Source of the DNA: Mauremys mutica
Taxonomy: Eukaryota; Chordata; Testudines; Geoemydidae
Reading direction: 5' to 3'
Assembly: GCF_020497125.1 (NCBI RefSeq)
Contig: NC_059079.1
Location: forward strand, 6,913,053 to 6,977,052
DNA length: 64,000 nucleotides
Position numbers and translations under genes: made by a program. Positions 53,813 to 63,872 of the stretch are shown here, in pieces. A model generated the notes under the pieces. The model worked only from the letters and a program-made list of their open reading frames with translations, made no database searches and was not told the origin of the DNA. How positions within the stretch are numbered: the stretch's first letter is position 1; each line of letters opens with the position of its first letter.

Positions 53813-54563
53813 GGGATGATGGAAAATCTACAATTTCTCAGCAGCAATAATTATTAGGCAATGATGTTATGCCCTTGGATGGGGCATTGGCATTAGGGGT
53901 TGAATCTGGATCTTAAATCACAGTGTTTAGGCTCAGCTCCTCAAAGATATTATGGTGTCTGATTCCTATTGAAATCAGTGACTGAATACCTTTGAGAATC
54001 TGCACCTTAAAAATCCCACTCTATTAGCTGTGGTGGTAGCAAACCCAATGACCACTAGAGGGGGACAGAGCGCCACACTGAGTGGCTGTCAGTCAAAGAA
54101 ACATCTATGATACAGACACCTTGAAATATTGCTTGAAATTGCAAAGGCTTTCACACCTAATTAAGGTGCGATTAAGGGCAATGTATTCAGGGAAAGGTAT
54201 GTGCTAGCGGTTACAATGCATATGATTTGCTACAGGCTTTCATTGTAACGAGGTGGAATGTGCCAAAAAATGAGCAAATTCCCAAAGCCCTCTTTATCTT
54301 CATGCACACAGCTAACCTCCGCTTTATCTCCAAGGGATACACAATTCCAAGATTACAGCCAGCTGCAAAAGGGTGTGCTCAAGGCTCAAAAGACACCAAC
54401 TGTTTTCATTCAAATAAAACACCTCCTTTTCCCACCAGGACTGAGCGCAGGCCCTCTGTCTTGTCCATTTACACAAGGTTTTTACTGGGATATACGGATG
54501 TGTGAGTTATTGCTGTAGCAGCCCTCTCATCATGGAGTTATGTAATAAATCCTGCCTCCAGAC
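53813..54563. other. unassigned
   Basis: No recognised gene or repeat family in about 0.75 kb. Confidence 0.35.
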
Positions 54564-54564
54564 C

Positions 54565-54715
54565 TACACAGAACCCGATTCTAAGCTCACAATGGTGTAA
54601 ATCAAGAGTAACACCATTGAAGTTAAAGGGGCAGCTCGTTATTGTTGTAAAGTGCTAGAGCTCCATTGACTTCAGAGAGGCGACTCCTTCCAACAGCCGA
54701 GGATCTGGCCCAATG
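54565..54715. repeat. short palindromic repeat, gaggatctggccc end
   Basis: cacaatggtgtaaatcaaga, aacaccattgaagttaaagg, gctccattgacttcagagag and cagccgaggatctggcccaa. The order and the end match the palindrome at 3226-3312. Confidence 0.55.
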
Positions 54716-55399
54716 GCATTAGATCAGTCGGGTAAAAGGAGAATTAGGGCTGTCAACCTGGCTCCTGCAATACACAAGAGCTTGATTCTAATCTCTCTGA
54801 CACTGGCTCCCGGGGTCAGATCTTCGTCTGGTGCAACATGGCATAGCTTTATTGGAGGCATTCCCACTGTTCACAATGACCTCAAAGGAGGGTTCCATTT
54901 TATGGCAAAGATTGCCCCACTCTGAAATGGCCCCCGTTTCCAGGGAAAATGAGCCCATCCTGTGCAAAAGGCAGCTTTCAAACTCTGCACTCCAAACTTG
55001 AGATTTGAATTGTTGCATGTTTTCAATGAACACCTAGTTCACGGGGGAGGGGGGAAGAACCTAGACATACAAGATTTGTGTGCTGTGGATTTATAATAAC
55101 TTTTATTCATATATTATGCTACAAAAATATTTTGAAAAAAAAATAACATTAGAAAGCATCTTTTTAATTACACTCTTAAAGAGCTCTTCGTAACATGTCA
55201 CAAAAGTGAGAGGAGGAAGAGGAACAAAAAAGTCCTAGAAATATTTGACGCACATTTGAAGTGGACACTGACCATGACCAATATGCATCTTGAACTTGAA
55301 ATGAAGACTCACATCCCTTCACAAGAAGCAGCACAGTTAACAGTTGGGAAGATCTCATGGAATTTCCCTAGCTTAAGGCACCAGTTTAAAAGCTACCCA
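54716..55399. other. unassigned
   Basis: No recognised gene or repeat in about 0.7 kb. Confidence 0.35.
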
Positions 55400-55480
55400 C
55401 GAGGGGTATGTCTACACAGCAGCTGGGCAGGTGCTTCCCAGCATGGGTAGACAGACCTGAGCTATCTCTGCTTCATAGAT
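55400..55480. mobile_element. fragment of gggtatgtctacac-type element
   Basis: aggggtatgtctacacagca, gctgggcaggtgcttcccag and catgggtagacagacctgag match the start of the element at 5982. The rest is missing; a CR1 fragment follows directly. Confidence 0.65.
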
Positions 55481-55481
55481 T

Positions 55482-55566
55482 CCAAGGCTAGTTAGGACCA
55501 CTATGATCATTAATCTGACCTCCTGTGTGACCTCACAGACTATAATCAAGTCACCCCTTACTCTTC
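55482..55566 (-). mobile_element. short CR1 3' fragment
   Basis: gattccaaggctagttagga, tcattaatctgacctcctgt and ataatcaagtcaccccttac are CR1 3' words with internal deletions. Old and very short. Confidence 0.6.
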
Positions 55567-56431
55567 TTTTTTGCACCCCTGTGAATCAGGATTATATTCA
55601 CTGAATAATGCTGGTGCAAAAATTGGTGAACTGAGATCAGAATCAGGCAGCTGGATTTTTCTCCTGCTCAGGTAGAAATTGAAATCCAGAGCACTCTGTG
55701 TAACGTGGATCACTTAAGAGAGGTGGCTCAAGCTTATTTTGGCCAAATGATGTGCAGAAATACCGTAGGTTACCGAATGACAATGTGGAACAATGACATT
55801 TATGCTGGGCTGATTGATTTTAAAAAGCTGAACCTTAGCACGGCGGTTTTTCTGACATAACTGTAACATGCTGCGGAAAACTGACATCCTAAATAGATGA
55901 TGCTTTGTAACGAAATACCTCTTCATACCAATAGACTGATCGCTGCATTACTCCCTCTCTTGCCAGCTCAATAGCAAAGAGGTTAGATAAACACACAGCA
56001 CTGCATACTGGCTGGTCTTAAACTACAACTGAGTTTGCAGAACTGGGCCGGGAGGTTCAGGAAAGGGGGGAGTTTGACACCTGTGTAGAGCATAATGATC
56101 ATTAATCATGCTCAACCATCATTGCCAATAGAGTTCTAGGAAGACAATAGCATTATTCAACAGCATGAGTGCTTGAACCAAAAATGGGCCATTCACAAAG
56201 TACAATGCATCTTCTATCCCACTCTCCCCATCCATGCTCTTCAAGTGGCAATGCATTTTGGCAAGGGAAATGATAAAAGAGAGTCCCTTTGCTCTTTTGA
56301 TTGTGGTATTGTACATTCCTTTCGGCAAGGATAGCAGCTTGATAGTTAATTGGCATTAGTTGCGATATCACAATTAGATATAGGGTAGTACGTATTAAGA
56401 TTGATTTTAGCCTAGGACTGAGCTGTGAGAC
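55567..56431. other. unassigned
   Basis: No recognised gene or repeat family in about 0.85 kb; frames of 69-93 codons at 56.1-56.4 kb have no resemblance to a family. Confidence 0.35.
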
Positions 56432-56433
56432 CA

Positions 56434-56730
56434 AGGCCAGGTCTACATTATAGGGTTAAGTCAACCTAAGTTACGCAACTCCAGCTATGTGAATAACGTA
56501 GCTGGAGTTGATGTAGCTTAGGTCGATTTATTGCGGTGTCTACACCGTGCTGGGTCGATGGGAGAAACTCTTCCATCGACTTACCTTACGCTTCTTGTTC
56601 TGGTGGAGTACCAGAGTTGACGGGAGAGCGATCTGTGGTTGATTTAGTGGGTCCTCACTAGACCCACTAAATCGACCCCCGGTAGATTAAGCGCTGCAGC
56701 GCTGATCCACGGTAAGTGTAGACATACCTT
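56434..56730. mobile_element. 297-bp palindromic element, ggccaggtctaca / gtgtagacatacc
   Basis: aaggccaggtctacattata at the left and aagtgtagacataccttga at the right are inverted ends. Strong inner arms: gtgggtcctcactagaccca, aactccagctatgtgaataa with cgtagctggagttgatgta. It is a member of the same broad group as 32758 and 52501. The duplication is not clear. Confidence 0.7.
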
Positions 56731-56754
56731 GAATCAGATCCGTGTTCTGGTTTG

Positions 56755-57010
56755 GCTTCAACAATGCCAAAATCTTGGCCCCAGGTAGCAGAAATCTCAC
56801 AAAATCTGTTGATTAAGTGTAATTCCCACAACAATGGTGCCAAACTCTCACAATTGTATTTTGAGTTTTGTGATATTTGGTGTTTTTCTAAAATCCCCAG
56901 CTCCTGGATTCAGTGATTATATGAGGATCTCGGTTTTCATTAGGGAAAAAATCAGCTTCTAGCCCTCTTGGTTGCTGAAAAAAGCTGGAAAATATGAAAC
57001 CTAAAGGCTC
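56755..57010. repeat. possible dispersed repeat (ttagggaaaaaatcagcttc type)
   Basis: atctcacaaaatctgttgat, tttgtgatatttggtgtttt and ggatctcggttttcattagg recall a repeat I associate with turtles, but there is only one copy here and no edges. Confidence 0.3.
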
Positions 57011-57944
57011 AAAAAAGAGAAGGAAAATAAAATCCCAAATGAAGCTAGTAGTGTGTGGTTATTACTATTATGTACACACCATGTTTCCCCTCTGAATTAT
57101 ATAGACACTCTCCAAACTCATGTGGAAAATAGTCATGACATTAACATTGCCCATTTGAGCAAAGGCTCTTTCAGAAACACAGCCATGTGCCATCTAGCAT
57201 TAGCGAATTTTTATTAATACTGGGTTAGCATAGTTAATTACTAAATATTCCATTTTGTCTATGCTGGGGGGAGGTGTCTCATTTTGTAGTCCCTTATATA
57301 TTTATTGGTATGGTTTAAAAACAGTTGATTGGAACCAGTTAATTGGACAGATATCCACTAAAGCATACAGGGAATATCATCTAATTAGTTGGGGAACCTC
57401 TATGATCATGACTTCAACACAGTTCTCTAAAGTCCATGGAAAGCTAGATCATCCAGTACAGGGTCCTTCTCCTTAGCTCCACCTTCAGAATAGCCTTCAA
57501 AACAGCGAACTCTCAATTAAATACTTGGCTGATATTTCATTTCCACATGAGGAAGTTGCTACCAAGATGTTCTAGGACTTTGAATTGGAGGGATAGTGGC
57601 CTAATAGTGAATGTGAGGGGAGGTCTCCAGGAGGAAGTCTCAATATAAAACATGGACCACTATGAAGTTTGAACATCCATGTACAAAGTCATTCAAATAA
57701 ACGGTGGCAATGTCTGTTTCCCCTGAAGTACAGATGAAATCTTGGGATGTGAGAGCTATAACTAGACTATGTGTAGAATAAATATTGTAATATATTGGGC
57801 TAAAGAGTATGTGTGCCATTATCCTATATGGGAGAGACTCAGGACTACTCAGCTGCATGTCACAGGCCTTATAACGCTAATGGAGATTCTCAGCTGGTAG
57901 GAACCCAGGCTTTTGGAGCAGGAGGGTCTGAGCTCTATCCCTGC
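57011..57944. other. unassigned
   Basis: AT-rich, no recognised gene or repeat in about 0.9 kb. Confidence 0.35.
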
Positions 57945-58101
57945 TGCTGGTCTAATGGAAAGGACAGTGGCCTGAGGGTCACAAGACTTGAGTGCCACTC
58001 TTAGCTCTGCCACCGACATTCCCAGTGACCTGGGACAATCACTTCAGCTCTGTGAATCTCTTGTTCCCCTCCCACCTTTTCTCTGTCTTGTCTGTTTAGA
58101 C
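57945..58101 (+). repeat. core-type SINE, left piece (split by hAT)
   Basis: agtgccactcttagctctgc, caccgacattcccagtgacc and tgggacaatcacttcagctc, then cttgtctgtttagac. It continues at 58872 with atttagactgtacatttttg. Confidence 0.65.
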
Positions 58102-58871
58102 CAGGGGTGGGCAAACTTTCTGACCCCAGGGCCATATCTGGGTATGGAAATTGTATGGTGGGCCATGAATGCTCATAAAATTGGGGGTTGGGATGTGGGA
58201 GGGGGTGAGGGCTCCGGCTGGGGGTGCAGGCTCTGGGGTGGGGCCAGAAATGAGGAGTACGGGGTAAGGGAGGAGACTTCGAGCTGGGGTAGGAGGTTGG
58301 GGTGCGGGGGGTGGTGGCTCCAGCTGGGGGTGTGGGCTCTGAGTGGGGCTGGGGATAGGGGTTTGGGGTGCAGGAGGGTGCTCTGGGCTAGGACCGAGGG
58401 GTTTGGAGCGTGATCAGGGCTGGGGCAGCGGGTTGGGGCATGGGAGAGGGTCAGGGGTGCAGGCTCTGGGTGGCCAGAAACAGCGGCATGTCCCCCCTCT
58501 GGCTCCTACACAGAGGTGCGGCCAGGCAGCTCTGCGGGCTGCCCTGTCCGCAGGTGCCGCCCCTGCAGCTCCCATTGGCCATGGTTCCCAGCCAATGGGA
58601 GCCGCAAAGGCAGCACTTGGGGTGGGGGCAGTGTGCAGAGCACCCTGGCTGCCCCTACGTGTTGGAGCCGGAGGGAGGACATTCCACTGCTTCCAAGAGC
58701 CAAGCGGAGCCACAGCACGTGTGGAGTGGGGAAGACTCTGACTCTGCTCCGTGGCTGGAGTGCTGGAGTGGGGAAAGCCCTGGATCCTGCTCCCCAACAG
58801 GAGCTCAAGGGCCGGATTAAAACATCTGAAGGGCCGGATGCAGCTCCCAGGCTGTAGTTTGCCCACCCCTG
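58102..58871. mobile_element. 770-bp GC-rich hAT-type element with exact 16-bp TIRs
   Basis: It begins caggggtgggcaaact and ends agtttgcccacccctg, exact inverted repeats over 16 bp. The flanks gtttagac (58094-58101) and atttagac (58872-58879) match at 7 of 8 with a central TA. The interior contains facing gcagctcccattggccat and agccaatgggagccgc arms and many gggctggggt words. Frames of 113-150 codons on both strands are composition artefacts. No transposase. Confidence 0.93.
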
Positions 58872-58998
58872 ATTTAGACTGTACATTTTTGGGGGCAGGG
58901 ATTGTTACTCACTGTGTTTGTACAGTGCCTAGAATAATGGGGCCACCATCTCAACTGGAGCCTCTGGGTGCTATGCTTCCATATTCCAAGTAATAATA
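58872..58998 (+). repeat. core-type SINE, right piece
   Basis: gggggcagggattgttactc, tgtttgtacagtgcctagaa, taatggggccaccatctcaa and gcctctgggtgctatgcttc complete the SINE-like element begun at 57945, ending in taataataat. Confidence 0.65.
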
Positions 58999-60296
58999 AT
59001 CTACCTCTGTACTGTAGCATCACACCAAGAAAACCTGCATTACCTGCGGGTCCATTTACTGTGGGATAGTTTATTCTTAAGTGAGTTCACAGTTCTCACT
59101 GCAGATGGTCCGTTCATTGTCTAGAATACAGCCATAGAGCGCCCCTGGGTTAGGTGCGTTAAGGTGGAATTGGAACGCTTTCTAAGGCATTATAGTCAAA
59201 CGAAGTCCTTAACAGTGTAAGCGGTCAAATAAAGCTGTAACGGAAGTTCCTAAAACATGCTTCCAATATGCAGCCCAGTGCAATAAATATCATGCAAGGG
59301 GAATGGCTCCCTTCCAAAACCAACATCTCTCATCTTCCACATGCCAAAATATACAATGGAATAGGATGCATGAAATGTCCTTGAAGCTCTCACTGGGGGC
59401 AAAGCTCGATGTCTTCCATTTCACCTGAAGCCTTATGTGCATGCCCTGGAAAAATAGGCCTAACTCAGCAAGCAGCAGACCTGCCCAGGTCTGTGCCGTT
59501 CCTCTAAAAAAGAATCTAATTTTCTGCAAAAAATGTTTCATTTTGTTTTTTCATTAAAAAATGTTTTGACTCGTTCTCATTGAGGACGATGCCTGGGCAA
59601 AGTTTCATATGTTCCATCTCTTTTTTCCTCTAGTGCTTGTTTTTCAAAGTGTGGCTGGAATTATGAATAAGAGATGTACTTCTTCCACCACTGCCAAGCT
59701 CAAAACTAGCTACATAGATAATGGTCCAAAACCAGAACTGTTTTGAATTGGCAAAGCTCTGTTTAAGTCAGTGAAGCTGCCACAATCTACACCAGCAGAG
59801 AATCTCGCCCTTTGTCTTCTTGCTCGTCTAAGAACCTAACTCAAAACCCAGTGAAAGGACCAAATCCAAGACGCACTGACATCAACGGGGGTCTTTTCAT
59901 TGATTTGAATAGGTTTTGGATCAGGCCAGAACAATACAGAGAAAGCAGCCACGCTTATCACAGCAGCAGGATCGTGGCTACAAAAGTGAACTTGAAGATG
60001 CTTCTGCACCCTCAACTTGCTCTAGGTGAAGTGTGGCCAGAGCTGAGAAGTTTTATAGACTAATATGCTATTGAACATTTAAATCCCATACGTAGGCCAA
60101 ATTCTGCTCTCATTAGCACTTGTGTAAATCTGGAGTAAATCCAGTGAGGAGTCACACTCATGCCAAAAGGGTGTGAGAGGAAAAACGAACTCAGCAGAGT
60201 TACTCCAGATGGATGCCATGCGTTTTCACTAGGAAAAAAGGTGAGTTCTCGACTCAAGTTAGCTATCATGATGTATTAGTTTGTTAATCCGAGTGA
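58999..60296. other. unassigned with short repeat traces
   Basis: 59530-59580 ends in atgttttgactcgttctcat, a decayed edge of the AT-rich family. 59840-59935 holds a short palindrome half (atcaacgggggtcttttcat). The remainder is unrecognised. No gene. Confidence 0.35.
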
Positions 60297-60301
60297 AGGC
60301 A

Positions 60302-60868
60302 TGTAACAGGGTGGACCTCTGCTCCTGCCCTGAAGGGGTTAAAGACAGTCTTCCTCTGCCTGTAGAGGGAGAAGGGCCTGGCTGCAGGGAGCTAGAGACC
60401 GGGTACCTGAGGGGAGCAGGGCTGGGGAAAGGCTGAGGAGCTGGGGAGCTCCAGTCTGGAAAGCCCCAGGCTGCGGCCTAGCAGAGGGCTAACAGGTACT
60501 GGGGTTGCAGAGGGCAGCCCAGGGGTAGGCAAAGGCAGCAGGTCCAAACCCTCCTTGCCAGTGATGAGTAGGCTGATACTGCAGTCTGCCCAGGGCGCAG
60601 GGGCTAGACAATGACTGGCAGTAGCCTTATACTGAGGCAAGGTGGGGATAGTGGGTGGGGGTTCCCTGAGGAGGGGAGACCCAGAGAGAAAGGGGTAACT
60701 GCCAGGGGGCAGCACCCCATGTAAAAGGGCACCGGGTCCAGGGAGGGACAGGGGGCCAGAGGACAGGCGGATCACCGGCCTGCAGAGGGCGCTCCGGAGC
60801 TGGAACCGACCTAATTCCCCGGAGTCACCAGCAGGAGGCGCCGCAGGGGTGAGTCCTGGCCCGTTACA
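60302..60868. mobile_element. 567-bp solo LTR with exact 5-bp duplication
   Basis: It begins tgtaacagggtggacc and ends ctggcccgttaca, with TGTAAC/GTTACA inverted tips. The direct repeat aggca flanks it exactly (60297-60301 and 60869-60873). GC-rich throughout, and the 164-codon antisense frame within it is an artefact. No internal retroviral sequence adjoins it, so it is a solo LTR. The family differs from the tgtcacagtt LTRs at 30194 and 62401. Confidence 0.9.
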
Positions 60869-60873
60869 AGGCA

Positions 60874-61574
60874 ACACAGCCTGCATTTTTCTTACAAGTT
60901 AGCAGGTTGAGTTAAAGGCAGTGGGGGAAGCTCAGAGTTTATCTTGACTTGCCAACTCATGTGAAAACCACAAACAGTCTTTTCTTCACTAGGATTTTAC
61001 TTTGGGTTCACTAACTTGAGTTAAGAACATGCCTTTTTCCCTAGTGACACCAAGACCACAGACAGCATGAGTTGTCTTAAATATGTCTAAATTATTCTAA
61101 ATGGATATTATCCCCCCCTCCCCCAAACACACACTAATCTCAGCGATCAACACAAATTTAACTATGGAAGGGTTAGTGTAAAATTTTAATGACCAAAACA
61201 GCATCTTTGGATGTCATTTCAGATTGGTTGGTTAAATAAACAAATATAGAAAATATTAATTTATCTGTTTCACCGTCACTACTGTTTAATGGGGATGTTA
61301 TTAACATATCTAATACCAAGAAAAATAAGTTTACCAGTTGAATAAATACACTTTTTTAATATATAAATGAACACATATATTTTACAAAGCCCCATAGCAC
61401 TATGGGAAATAAAGATCCTTCTACAAAAAAGAAGATATAAGTCAGTGTTACAATAAAGCTTTAGAGTTTCAAAATATATCTGGGCTAAGAGACAAAACCA
61501 GCTAGAGGCACTACCATTTCTCCTCGGTGAGAAGGTCCAGATTGAAACCGTCATGGAGAAAACCACCCACTTGT
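60874..61574. other. AT-rich sequence, possible 3' UTR of the exon candidate
   Basis: No recognised repeat. On the minus strand it would lie directly downstream of the exon candidate, and tttaat (attaaa on the minus strand) near 61285 could serve as a variant polyadenylation signal. Nothing proves transcription. Confidence 0.25.
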
Positions 61575-61850
61575 TCATAAATTATCTCTGTTCTCCATTT
61601 TAGGTATTGCACATAATCCTAGGTTGGTCAGGAAGGCCTCAATAGACTCAGGAGAAAAGACGCTATTGCCACATAGAAAGAAGCAGTTATGGATGGTGCT
61701 AATAGGAGGCCAGCAGCTGAGCTTTTTGGCTGATGGTGGAACGGGAGATCCGAACGTGGTCTCTGATCCAGTTGGTTTGAAAACCAAATGGGAGGATTGA
61801 CTGTGATGTAGCCATTGGTTATCCTGACGTGGGAAGGTAGCGTGGTCGTG
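61575..61850 (-). other. possible terminal exon (low confidence)
   Basis: On the minus strand a strong acceptor-like tract (ttttgtccttttgtcttttc then tcctag) ends at 61851. Two frames stay open behind it. One reads 91 codons to a stop at 61575 and contains VFKPTGSETTFGSPVPPSAK. The other reads 73 codons to 61628, contains HVRITNGYITVNPPIWFSN and ends in a hydrophobic tail ITASFYVAIASFLLSLL, like a GPI-attachment signal. I recognise neither, and an acceptor-like tract can occur by chance. There are no repeats across the interval. Confidence 0.22.
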
Positions 61851-62396
61851 CTAGGAGAAAAGACAAAAGGACAAAATTAAACAGGATTCTGTTTTCAGTA
61901 TGCAGGGAGTTGCCGAGTCTACATCTTCCTAATTAGTGATAAGAACAATAGTTTGAACAAATAGAGTTTCTTTCCATGGAAGAGTTCACTGTGCTAATTA
62001 TTTCACCACACCCCTGCGAGAGAGGTGTTATTCATTCTGTTTCACTGGGGGCGGGCGTGTGCCTGCGTGAAACTAAAGCACAGGGAAGTGACTTACCTAA
62101 TGTAACCAAGTGAAAAAGTCAATAATAGAACCCCGGAGTCCTGACTCTAGTCACGTGGCCACATCTATGTGTGTGATCTTCAAAAATGTGAGCTTCAGTG
62201 CTCCACTGGCTACAAGGCATTGTCTGTCAAAACAATATACTTGAAATGGACTCAATGGAACGACGTCTGTTTATACCAGATGAGGGTCTGGCCTAATAAC
62301 TACATGACTGACGATTCACTGAGCATTTGAAATAAACAAAAAAACCCAAGCTTCTTCCCATTGGGTTGGGACTGAGCGTTGCTATGCATGCTGTTG
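61851..62396. other. unassigned with MIR-like patch
   Basis: 61990-62165 holds a MIR-like tail (aagcacagggaagtgactta, cccggagtcctgactctag). The rest is unrecognised. No upstream exon matching the candidate at 61.85 kb could be identified. Confidence 0.4.
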
Positions 62397-62400
62397 GGAC

Positions 62401-63157
62401 TGTCACAGTTCAGGGCAACTCCACCTTCTTTCCCCTCTCTGGTCCACCCAAGGCTCTGACACTTAGGCCTCTTGGCTCCCCAGCCATCACCTCTCTTGGG
62501 CGGAGACATACATCTCACTCCCTCTTGACTGGGGTATTTTCAGGCCCAGTCCCCTGCCTACACTCTGAATTACCCCAGCAAGTCAGACTGCCTAAACAGG
62601 CCTGCTTTGCTTTTCTCCTCAGAGGCTATTATCAGCATAATTGCCCACGGTTTTAAGTTGCCACACATCTCTGTTTAAGCAAGCACATTTATTTGTAAGG
62701 TAAAAGCATTACAGAGAAAACATATTAAAAACAATAAAAGAGCCTACCCATTTGCCAATAAGTTTACCATAGACCATCCCCTTAACTCCACAAGAACTCT
62801 GGTCATTGTCAGTCCTTCCAACCTTTCCCTAAGGACTGAGGTGCCCCTTGGACAGTAGGTCCTGTCTGTTGACTGGACCAGAAAGAAGGTCTTGCGTCAG
62901 GTTAAACTCAGACTAATTATCCAAAAGTCGTTTCTGTGTCTGTTGGCCTCTGGATAATCCAGTCTGAACTAGAATAGGCAAGCCTCCCTAGAGTGAATTT
63001 GCCTAATCACCACCCCGTTGTTCTTAGTTCCTGGAGGGGCTGTGGTTACCATCCCACTTGGAATTACATACAGTCCCTGGCTAGTCTACAATGATACATA
63101 AACTTAATACAATCAGATCTTCCAAAGATATTGCAGGAAATTGCCCGATATGTCACA
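62401..63157. mobile_element. probable solo LTR (tgtcacagttc family)
   Basis: It begins tgtcacagttcagggc, like the LTR at 30194, and ends attgcccgatatgtcaca. The flanks gggac (62396-62400) and aggac (63158-63162) match at 4 of 5. The complement strand has a polyadenylation-type acaaataaatgtgc near 62690, so it may be antisense. No internal viral region remains. Confidence 0.65.
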
Positions 63158-63324
63158 AGGACCAAATTCTGGTCCCAGTGAAATCCAAAGTAAAAAGTCC
63201 CACCTATGACCACGTTTTTGCTCTTAGACTACAAGCCCCATGTCAGACAGAGTCTGCTTCTATGTAACGAACAGTATCAAACTCACTATCACCATTCAGT
63301 AATAAATAAGCAATTATGTTCCAA
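63158..63324. other. unassigned
   Basis: No recognised gene or repeat. Confidence 0.3.
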
Positions 63325-63329
63325 CTGCT

Positions 63330-63872
63330 TTGGAAGATAGGGTCATAATTCCAAATGATCTGGACAAATTGGAGAAATGGTCTGAGGTAAACAGGATGAA
63401 ACGTAATAAAGACAAATGCAAAGTGCTCTACTTAGGAAGGAACAATCAGTTTCACACATACAGAATGGGAAGAGACTGTCTAGGAAGGAGTACATCAGAA
63501 ATGGATTTAGGGATTATAGTAGACCACAAGCTAAATATAAGTCAACAGTGTGATGCTGTTGCAAAAAAAGCAAACATGATTCTGGGATGCATTAACAGGT
63601 GTGTTGTGAGCAAGACACGAGAAGTCATTCTTTCGCTCTACTCTGTGCTGGTTAGGCCTCAGCTGGAATATTGTGTCCAGTTCTGGGCACTGCATTTCAA
63701 GAAAGATGTGGAGAAACTGGAGAGGGTCCAGAGAAGAGCAACAAAAATGATTAGAGGTCTAGAGAACATGACCTATGAAGGAAGACTGAAAGAATTGGGT
63801 TTGTTTAGTTTGGAAAAAAGAAGACAGAGGGGACATGATAGCGGTTTTCAGTTATCTAAAAGGGTGTCATAA
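63330..63872 (+). pseudogene. CR1 ORF2 C-terminal fragment
   Basis: An open 180-codon relic of the region after the reverse-transcriptase palm. Blocks in order: LDKLEKWSEVNRMKRNKDKC (residues 11-30), KVLYLGRNNQFHTYRMG (31-47), ISQQCDAVAKKANMILGCIN (71-90), REVILSLYSVLVRPQLEYCV (97-116), ERVQRRATKMIRGLENMTYE (131-150), LKELGLFSLEKRR (153-165). After residue 165 the frame shifts: reading continues in another frame with CR1 words beyond 63873. The longer 5' part of ORF2 is absent. Confidence 0.92.

Noticed and set aside
58343..58886. Several frames of 113-150 codons near 58.4-58.9 kb.
   Set aside because: All lie within the 770-bp hAT-type element with exact 16-bp inverted repeats.
60392..60886. 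164-codon proline/leucine-rich frame on the minus strand.
   Set aside because: It lies almost wholly inside the solo LTR 60302-60868 and has no start context or family resemblance.
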